Origin: Botrytis cinerea B05.10
Taxonomy: Eukaryota > Ascomycota > Leotiomycetes > Helotiales > Sclerotiniaceae
Reading direction: 5' to 3'
Assembly (NCBI RefSeq): GCF_000143535.2
Contig: NC_037312.1
Span: forward strand, 1,922,001 to 1,986,000
DNA: 64,000 nucleotides
Shown here piece by piece: positions 55,905-64,000 of the stretch. The position numbers and the translations under genes were made by a program. Below the pieces are notes generated by a model. The model was given only the letters and a program-made list of their open reading frames with translations. It was not told the origin of the DNA and searched no databases. Position 1 is the stretch's first letter. Every line of letters begins with the position of its first letter.

Positions 55905-57602
55905 TCAAAATTCTCCAGGCCATTGATCCTGATTCTGATCATGATCGCTAATAACCGAAATCCTCTTCGGCATTCTTCTCTTCTTCCTTTGCCTTTCCTT
56001 CTCTCTGCCACTCTCTCTCATATCTTCAATATCTCCGTCTACGAGGGGACTTTTCGTTCTCTCCTCTCCACTATCGTCCAACCTCGTTTCAACATCCCGT
56101 GCGCTGGGAGAAAGAGAAGAAGAACCGACTCCACTATTCTGCGTCCCATCGATCGCGGCTCTTGCATAACTCATCGTTATGTCCGTATCTATACTCACAT
56201 CCCTGTCTCGGTCTAGATTCCTTACCATCCTCTCCTTTTGAGCCATTTTCCGATTATAAAAGCTTTCACAATCACTAATCTCCGACATCCGCGCCAAGTT
56301 TTGCGTTGGCGGTGAAAAGGTTCTTGGGGGATCAGAAGTAAGAGTTTGTGTATTGGACGAATGAGGATACGAATACGGCGAGGAGGATTCCTCAAGCATT
56401 ATTGGCACCGTATCTTCTGCTCTCGAATATGGATTTGAATGAGGTATCGAAGGGATATAGTAAGCTTGATGAGCTGGAAGAATAACTGTGTCGTGCTTAT
56501 GCAAACTTTCATCGTCGCTTGGGTACTTTGAGAGATTAAATGGCGGTGTGGTATTTGCATTGTTGTATTTTCTAGCTGGTGGAGGTGCAGCTAGAGTGAT
56601 GGTATTAGATCGCGTATATGGGTTTCCAAATGCACCTTCGTTAGGCGCAGTGATATTGAGAGCGCCATATCTCTCATCCAAAGAAGTATTGCGGTCGCGC
56701 CCACGTTTTAGGTCAACAGATTTACGCCATAGGTTGTAAATTATGAAGAGAGCGATGAGGAGAGGAATACCAAGACCGACGGATATCCCAATGATTGTGT
56801 TTTTCGATAGACCTTTCTTGGAGGCGGCGGTGCTGGAAACGGTGGTATTGTAGCTTTTTCCAGGGGATGTTTCGGTTATGGTATATGGAGAAAAGACGGA
56901 GGCATTGAGACCGATGATAGTTCCGTCGGGAGGCTGTTGGTGACATCCTGCTTGAAGTGCTATTAGGACTAGGCTAATTAGTGTTTGCCGGTAATAACTT
57001 TGGGAACATAACTCACAATTTGAGAGATAGGACTCGGTATTGCCAGCTTGAAGACAACTTTTACATGCGGAAGTGCCGCCACTCAAAATGGAATTGTAGT
57101 TTGCCGAGCAATATCCATAAGCTGTCTCATTTTTGGTAATGAAGTTTCCATCTTCAATTGATAGTTGGAATGGGCCACAAGCTTTAGAGGTAGAGCATGG
57201 TGTCGCTATCGTATCTGTAGCATTGGCAAATCCATATAGGCATGATGCCAAAGTATAACGAATATTATCTGCTGGGAGTTAATACACAAGTGACTTACAA
57301 AATTCCATGTCAAAGCTAAACTTACACATAAAGCAGTGCTGATCATTTTGGCCATTGCCAGCTGCAGTGCTCAACTGCAAGCAAGAGAGACATGACTTAA
57401 ATTTTTGGCCAGCTGTAGTGGTTATGAAATTTTCGTTTTGGCAGACGATTTCACTTCCATCAATACTGTCCGAGCCTTGGCCGTCACTACACAAAGACAT
57501 GCATGGTGAATCTGGTGTAACCATTAACGCGAGCGCGATATTGTTGACAAGACTGAGTAGCCCAAACGATATTAGCAACATGGTCGGAGAGAAGGTGATC
57601 AT
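55905..57602 (-). CDS. Cys-rich single-pass membrane protein, copy B
   Basis: Exons 57602-57326, 57268-57017 and 56959-55905 give 527 residues. The layout matches copy A: signal peptide (MLLISFGLLSLVNN...), Cys-rich outer domain (TPDSPCMSLCSDG, SCLSCLQLST, YNIRYTLASCLYGFANATD, SKACGPFQLS, YGYCSANY, CKSCLQAG, AGCHQQPPDG), one TM at about 231-254 (IIGISVGLGIPLLIALFIIYNLW), then a basic turn and a long Ser/Pro-rich tail with Arg/Lys-rich coiled-coil text (ESGREKERQRKKRRMP). The second intron is 57 nt, stop-free and a multiple of 3, so the unspliced frame also reads through. The first and second introns fall at or near the same family positions as in copy A. Function is unknown; family names do not imply a biochemical role. 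Confidence 0.85.
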
Positions 57603-59383
57603 AAGTGACAATTATGAATCTGTCAAGTAAAGTTTCGAACCCATCAGTAGGATAAGTTTCAATATCGAGCCTTGCGTCAGACTTTCTATTATCATAAAAC
57701 TTGCGTGTTTGTCATGAAAGGCTCCGCTGATCAGATATTCATGAAGCGAACATGTTATAAAGACTACAATATCTCGAATGATAAAGATATGATCGAAATA
57801 ATCCAAAGAAGTCCTGGAGATTTATCGAGCACGAGAATAGCCGCTTTGTAAGAGAATCCGTGATTCTTCCCAGAAATCAGTGGAGAATCGAGCTTTCTGT
57901 GTTACCTCTCATCCATACGACTTGCCATTTATGAGAGAGAAAGTATAAGGTACCGTACCGTCGGTGTTCAACATATGCCCAAACTCTTCTCTTTGGAGGA
58001 TGAGGGGCAAACCTATGTCTGCGGCGATCCAATAACGTAATTTGTTTATGTCCTGCAGAAGTTTTCTAACAAGGATTAACGGATGAACTATCAACTTTGT
58101 ACTCCCACACTCCATCACCTGTTACAATAAACGGGGGTATCCATCATGTATCTTCGAGATACCTAAGAACTAAAGCTTATCTATCTATGCTCCGAACAAC
58201 GCTCAGGGCTTTTATTCGTGACCGTTGTTAGACTTATTGCCAATTGGATGAAACCCCTTGAAACGTGAATAGGCAAAATGTTCGATGATGGAGAAAAGAT
58301 AGGTACAAAACTAATTGTTGGTGATGAACGTCCGGATATGCAGAAAGCAACTGTTGGTGTATGGTGATCAAAGCACTGCCTTGTTCATAGCCTACCATCA
58401 TTCATTTATCCATGCCTATGTAGCCATCCATCCGCCTCGTAAACTCGTACGCAGTACTACCCACATAGAAGCGCAATGAATGTCTGTCTGTATTGTGTTC
58501 GGTCCCATCAAGACGATGGGTAGCAACAGTCCAAAATGGTGGCGTGGGGTGGAAGAATTACAATGGACAATAGCCAGGTTCGGTTCCCCCATTCTGGCCC
58601 CAACCTTAAGATACCCGAGTTCCTTGCATGTGTGGAATTGCGGAAGCTGAGCAAAGACTGAATAATCGACAGGGGATCGGAATGCTTTCAATCGTTTCCA
58701 ACCAAGCTTTAAGCGCTTTAATATCGGAATCTGAGAAGGGTAGGGGGACGGAGTAGCATGCATGGGTAATCTCATATACAGAGGGATTGGCCGTGTGCGC
58801 TCTCCCTGTTCGGTAATCCTACCTAGACATTTCTCCGGTCTCAAGTGTTTGCTCGTCACTTGTACCCATTTCCTTCGTTATCAGAGAACATGTTCCCTTT
58901 CAATGACGGCAGCCACTTGACGAGTCGCTTCATATCTTAAGAGTGGCCTTAATCACGGATTAGGTTCATAAATGCTAGATTAGCGTTTCCCCGCAATGTT
59001 AAGCACGTTCGTGTGTGCGTACCTACGTAGTTCTAGCATCAATAAATCCTGCTATCCAGCTCAGCATGCTGCTCTAGAATGTGATATTCATGTTGAAGCA
59101 CGGAGAAGTCCCGAAAGGTCTGATAAGGAAAACTCCATCAGAAGATCCAAGTCCTGAAGAAATCAAACATGTCACCCGTCTAGAATGAGCTTGATCACGT
59201 GCTATCTATGCAGCAATGCCTAAGGGTATGTGCCAGGAAGAGTGACAGGGGGGTGAACATAGGAACACGAAATAACAGAGTCAAGATATCAATCTGGTCA
59301 ATGAAAGATCTAAAGATTCAAAGATTTAATAAGATTCAAAACCTCCACAGGCAACTGCTTACCTCCAATTGGGTACATATATC
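57603..59383. other. Intergenic, no supported gene
   Basis: 1.8 kb. A 147-codon minus frame (58859-58416) opens on GTG and has no recognisable features; the usable ATG would leave about 119 codons. The sequence also holds both neighbouring promoters. Nothing else seen. Confidence 0.45.
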
Positions 59384-61390
59384 ATGTCCCTCATCACTAA
59401 AGGCCTCTGGAGGGTTGGACCGCTGCCAAAACCTCTAGCCTCAATTATCCACTTTCAACAATCCAGAAATCTGTTGTATCAACAGCAGTCACGAGATATT
59501 TCTACAATTCCAAGGGGAAAACGTATACATGTTGCTGGAGCACATCGTTTACAGACGCTCATCGCCAATGGTATCCTTCAGTCTGCAAAAAATCCGCTGA
59601 GGAACCCAGTAACCTTGATGGTGCCAAACAACGATTATATTCGGCAGTATGTGGATACCGACGGCAAGATTCAGATGATCCAAGATGGTATTGCTACTAC
59701 CATAGTAGGAGCTGTCGATATGGAAGTTCTCCCTTTCTCAATGGAATTTTCTGTTCCTCCTGAAACATTCCCTCCTGCTAAGAACTTAAAGTACAAGCGT
59801 TTATTGATGGATACGGCCCTGAATGAAGATGATTCTTTAGTTGATGACGTCTCTTCGCTACTTAACAATGTTCCTCGTACTCTTGACCTGAAGAAAAAAG
59901 CAACCAAACCGGCGCGGTTGCCAATCTCGGATATGAAGGTCTGCGATTTATCTTATTTTCTTGAATTGAACGCGTCATTTTGTGAAAAAGGGATGGGAAA
60001 ACCTGTGGAAAAGGAAGATATAGTAGAGATTCGAGCACCGCCAAAAGATTCGGATATTAAAGCTGTGCCTGTAACTCACATGGCCAAAATAAATACTGAC
60101 CCTATTGATTATTTGATCTACGGCGAACGACCTAGAGATATAATCAAATTTTTCAAGAACATCAAACACAGACTTCATCCCTCTTCTGTGGTGGTGATAG
60201 TAGGGAACAACCCTGGTCTGGTTCAAGATCTATACAACCAAGTGTTTCCAGATATATCAAAACGACCAAATTTCGTTGAATGCATCAATGCCACGCATAG
60301 TAAGTATGGTTTTAATGCTTTTACTTTTTTTCACCTACTTCCGCTGCCCAATTTTCCCCTCCAATTTGTGTTTCATCCTATGAACTCTTTGCTTCCCCGG
60401 GCAGCTTTAGTGTTCATTTTTCTCCGGTATCTGTCCTTTGATACTCAGTACTAACTCCCCGACTTTGCAGTGGGAGAAAATTCGATTACAGGAATTTGGG
60501 ACACGCTCCGTTCCATCCCGATAGTCAAAGGAAAGCTTCTTCTGGGGCCACTCGCACGAACCTATGACGATGGTATGACTCCAGGTGAAGTGGAAAAGAG
60601 GGAGCAGGAAGTGGAGTGCCTTGTTAACAGGGTAATGGATGCACCCCTGTTTGGCGCAGAAAGAATCGATAGGCGTGGGCTAGAGAGATATAAACTCAAG
60701 AAGCTAGTTGCGCGGGCTGTCATTTATCCTCTCACCGTTGCGTTTAACTGTATGATGGGCGAGATCTTTTCAACCGAAGAACGAGTTACAGAAGCCAGAC
60801 TGTTATTTGACGAAGCTTGTGCAGTGATCCAATCTGTCGACGAAACATTGACTCGTCGAATTCTCTTGGACAACTTATTATGGGCAGTAGTCAGACAGCC
60901 GAATATACGTCCTATCATGTTGAAGTGTGTCGATCTCGGCTTTGACACAAACATTGATTTAGACAACGGCTGGATCATAAAAAATGCACCAAAGGGTATG
61001 GCTCCTATGAATACTAAGTACAGCAACATTGTCAAAGAGAGAGCTAGGGAATCAGCAAAAGCTATCGCAGCCGAAAAAGAAGAGGCTGCAAAGGCAGAAG
61101 CGCGACTTAAAGTGGCAAGAGAGATGATCGCAAAGAGAATGAAGGAGAACGATACCGAGGAGGTAATCAGAAGGGGCTTCAAAAGATTTGCTTTCGGGCA
61201 AAAGATCGAAGCTCCATTGAATGTCCCGGATAAAACATACTACAGAACTAGAAGTCCCATGGAAGCTTCTGGTATTTGGGGAAAGCTAGAAGCTCCTTTT
61301 CTTGATCCAGTTAAGGGAGGGAATGAAAGTGATCCGCCTGCTCGTGTTGGGGGAGGTGGAGATGCTGTTATACAGAAGACTAGCGAGTAG
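59384..61390 (+). CDS. Ketopantoate-reductase-like mitochondrial protein
   Basis: Exons 59384-60299 and 60471-61390 join (GTAAGT...TTGCAG, 171-nt intron with TACTAAC) to 611 residues. The first ~45 residues (MSLITKGLWRVGPLPKPLA..., with RNLLYQQQSRD) fit a mitochondrial presequence. The layout follows the PanE/ApbA family: an N-terminal dinucleotide-binding-like region (RIHVAGAHRLQTLIA) where the usual GxGxxG is missing, a middle HRLHPSSVVVIVGNNPG strand, and the C-terminal helical domain (YPLTVAFNCMMGEIFSTE). A Glu/Lys/Ala-rich coiled coil (AIAAEKEEAAKAEARLKVAREM) follows. Yeast Cbs2, a mitochondrial cytochrome-b expression factor, is a known non-catalytic relative of this family; a similar role is inference. 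Start: the ATG at 59384; the frame opens only on TTG upstream. Confidence 0.75.
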
Positions 61391-63433
61391 AGCGTGGAAA
61401 AAGAAAATAGAGGGGATAATGAAAAAGCACAAGTGTAGAATATCTAAAAATATCGAGGTAGAAATTGCACAATGGATGGGCAACACATTGTGGTTTGCAC
61501 GAGGAAAGGTCAGGTGAAGGAAATGGTGACTATGGGACCCTGAGTATTTTTTTTTTTCGTCGAGAGATATTCTATTGGTGTGTAGAAATCGCGGTTGAAA
61601 TCTCTCTCTACGATACTCAATGATGAAGATTGCGAACTGCCTCCTAGTGCCGAAGAGAGCCATGGCCATGGCCATGCGGTTCGCCGGAAAAATACAAAGA
61701 ATATAGTCTAATCCACGAGTGAAAGTCTTTGACTCTATTTCCGTCTTCTTTCTCCGCATTGCTCTTCAATTTTACGCACGTTGTGTCACTTTCGATGTGC
61801 CCTCCCTTTCGTGGAAGCGAGAAATTGCAATCCGAACAGTCCAAACGCGTTTTAGATGAAAAGGATTTTCTATTATTTTATTTGTATCAGATACTATTTG
61901 TCAATAATATATAGACTCATTGATATTCAATAAATAAATATAAGATTAATATACCTTTGCTTTTGTGTCAATGATTATTGATTGCGAAATGTGTAGTCAA
62001 TTTTGAAAAATAGTGTAAGTGGCTGAACAGTGCTGCTACTCACTCCCCCCATTCACTTCTCTTATTTATTTCTCTCATCCGCTTCTTTTATTCACTTCTC
62101 ACTTCTCTTGTTCGCCGCCCTTCACCATTTTTAATCGAGGTGCCATCGCCATTTTGAAAGTGATCAGATCGGTTTCTGGCGGGCGATGGATGGTGAGCGG
62201 CTGATTTGCTTAGGAAGAAGATAGATGGAGATGAGGATCACCAGTGAGTATACAAACTAATAGGACACTGTAAAAATAGACTTGTAGATATTGATTCTTG
62301 TATCTTAGGCATACCTAGTTACAATGATTTGATGCCAATCGATTTCCCATGTAGCCTCCCGGATTATTCGCAGATTTGATATTGAACCAATTTTGTTGGA
62401 AACTGAGCATCATTTCTGATCCCAACGCAATAGAATCCCAACGCAATAGAAACCAAGAGAAAATTATAGGAAATTGTCAAAAGCACACGAGCACCCTGTT
62501 TATCCCACTTTCAAATGAAAATGAAAATGCCAACGCCAACAATTTTTCTTTTTTTAAAAAAAAAGTAGGAAGAGAACTCCGCTCAAGATGACTCGATTGG
62601 GCCCTTGGCATGAATAGATCTAGCTCTTCTCATTGCTTGAAAGAGAAAGAAAGAGGCTTCATTTTCTGCAGATCTGTGTGGTATGAAACAATCAGTAGGA
62701 GACTTCATAGATCATAGTGTAACCAGGGTATCCAATAGTCCAAACTGCAGTCCAACATTCTCGAACGTCATGAGAACATAGGAGACAAAAACATCAAATC
62801 TAAATAAGTGATTGAGTTTGTGATAAATTTATGAAGATTGGCGCTGATAGTATTAGGGCATGCCAGCACAATAGGAATGCATTGGTAACCAACGAACAAA
62901 CCTGGACCAAATTAGAGAATTGAAATAAGCTCCCGCTATATACAATACTATTTGAAGCTTTACGATAATTAAAGATTATCAAAACATCGACCCCAATTCA
63001 AATTACTATAATTAATTCATTTGCATTTTCGTAATATAATATCTTTTTGTAAAACCCTTTGATAAGTATTTCTTTATTCCCAAAACATTGCTAGATAAAT
63101 ACTAACTAATTGAAAACGCAAAAAAAAACTTTAGGTTGTATTGTATTAGTATTAAATAAAGTATTATTTATATATCTTGAGAAGTAAACGAGCAATAATT
63201 CACCATCTGCAATCTTGAAACCAACTGTTTTGACAATCCTACTTATTAATACCCTAGCTATACGAGTAAAGGTTAAACTCAATAAGCTTTCGACAATTTT
63301 GAATGAAAGATTAAACAAGATATAATCGAATCAAATCTATCATGATGAGATTATATTAAAATGCTACAAAGCTTATGCAGAAATTCCTTGGCTTTCGTAG
63401 CAAAATGTACGAATATCCAATTACTCCCACATC
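61391..63433. other. AT-rich intergenic region
   Basis: No gene seen. It holds the CAGGGTATCCAATAGTCC motif at 62725, related to the one at 34946, and a strikingly AT-rich block at 62960-63340. Short frames are unsupported. The AT-rich block with the fragment to its right may be decayed repeat DNA, possibly RIP-affected, but I cannot show dinucleotide bias by eye. Confidence 0.45.
62725..62752. repeat. 28-bp dispersed motif, copy 2
   Basis: CAGGGTATCCAATAGTCCAAACTGCAGT matches CAGGGTGTCCAATAGTCCGGACTGCACT at 34946-34973 at 24 of 28 positions. Three of the four differences are G-to-A transitions. It might be an end of a decayed transposable element; I found no inverted partner in the window. 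Confidence 0.5.
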
Positions 63434-63970
63434 TTGGTGGCAACTCCGGGCAGACTGCTCCACTTGACGAAACTTGAAAGAGTCACATTTACCAAGTTGA
63501 AGATATTGGTCTTGGACGAGGCAAATGTGCTGGTTGGCCAGGAAGTCGACTGGTCTGAACCCACATCACAAGGAGGTATCATCGAAGTGGTCGGAACCCT
63601 CACAATCCGAAGAGTGTTGATCGCACCAACAAGATCGTCAGAAAAGACAGAAGCTGGTAAACGATGGCTAACCACCTCGTACAAGAGAATCACTTCGGCT
63701 TCGGAGACCGACGTAACGAGTCTCTTGCATATATCATGTGCTTTTGTCCAAGCCAAGACTACAGACAAGTGGTCTGAGTTGATGACGATCTACCACACCA
63801 TTGTTGAAATCTTATACAAATCCCGCCAGATCAATACAGGCGTGAAGGATTTCCTCTTTTGTCTTTTGACTATGAGCGAGGAGGAATTTAAAGTCTTTAT
63901 TTTTGGATGGGGAAAGGATGTTGTTTTGGGAAGATGGGGTTCTTGGGATGAGACTTGTGCTTGTGGTTGA
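63434..63970 (+). pseudogene. DEAD-box RNA helicase fragment
   Basis: An open frame of about 178 codons begins mid-domain: VATPGRLLHLTKLE (motif Ib-like TPGR) and ILVLDEANVLVG (motif II, with Asn in place of the final Asp). The Q motif, Walker A motif and the SAT and HRIGR motifs are absent. The remainder (VEILYKSRQINTGVKDFLFC, SEEEFKVFIFGWGKD) resembles no helicase segment I know. The fragment is therefore a truncated or rearranged piece of a DEAD-box gene, next to an AT-rich stretch. It could instead be a captured exon of a chimeric gene continuing beyond the window. DEAN at motif II makes an active ATPase unlikely. Confidence 0.55.
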
Positions 63971-64000
63971 GCTTTGTATTCGCAGATGTGCGAGGATGGA

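Noticed and set aside
58416..58859. 147-codon minus-strand ORF
   Set aside because: Opens on GTG, has no recognisable motif and no splice signals; probably chance.

Overview
The window is nuclear DNA of a filamentous ascomycete. Short spliceosomal introns (about 40-170 nt) with GTAAGT/GTATGT-like donors interrupt most genes, intergenic DNA is AT-rich, and the gene content is fungal. The mix of plant-polysaccharide enzymes (GH13 alpha-amylase, PL1 pectate lyase, AA9-type LPMO), together with the overall style of the genes, points to a plant-associated Leotiomycete such as a Botrytis/Sclerotinia relative. That placement is inference; no marker gene was searched. About 20 protein genes are well supported. 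Most needed their exons joined by hand; splice sites are given in the entries.

Layout: 0-4 kb is gene-poor and holds a 13-bp minisatellite. 4-11 kb is a divergent pair, RIX1 (-) and YPP1 (+). 11-14.7 kb is gene-poor, with one possible small Ser/Lys-rich gene and a frame-broken ORF. 14.7-18.6 kb has a mitochondrial tricarboxylate-type carrier and an FHA-domain RAD53/CHK2-family kinase, both on minus. 20.1-22.9 kb has the 25-residue ribosomal protein RPL41, whose start codon is split by an intron, and the RNA polymerase I subunit RPA49. 26.4-33.2 kb has a secreted alpha-amylase, a conserved two-TM protein of unknown role, a pectate lyase and an SGNH hydrolase. 33.3-35.5 kb is a relic-rich stretch. 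35.5-40 kb has a mitochondrial enoyl-CoA hydratase, RER1 (Golgi-ER retrieval) and PAF1 (transcription elongation). 40.8-46.3 kb is a divergent pair of vacuole/endosome genes, ATG15 and a VPS9-domain Rab5-type GEF. 49.2-50.2 kb is an LPMO. 52.9-57.6 kb is a convergent pair of divergent paralogues coding for Cys-rich single-pass membrane proteins. 59.4-61.4 kb is a ketopantoate-reductase-like mitochondrial protein. The right end is AT-rich and holds a DEAD-box helicase fragment.

Taken together, the genes are housekeeping (ribosome assembly, rRNA synthesis, elongation, trafficking, autophagy, beta-oxidation) with secreted plant-polymer enzymes interspersed; there is no secondary-metabolite cluster. 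Several housekeeping genes sit in divergent pairs, and three of those shared promoters carry a perfect TCACGTGA palindrome. I found no tRNA, rRNA, CRISPR array or intact transposon. The most interesting leads are the convergent Cys-rich membrane paralogues, the repeated Cys/Trp modules at the ATG15 C-terminus, the reductase-like protein lacking its nucleotide-binding glycines, and a 28-bp dispersed motif whose two copies differ mostly by RIP-type transitions.
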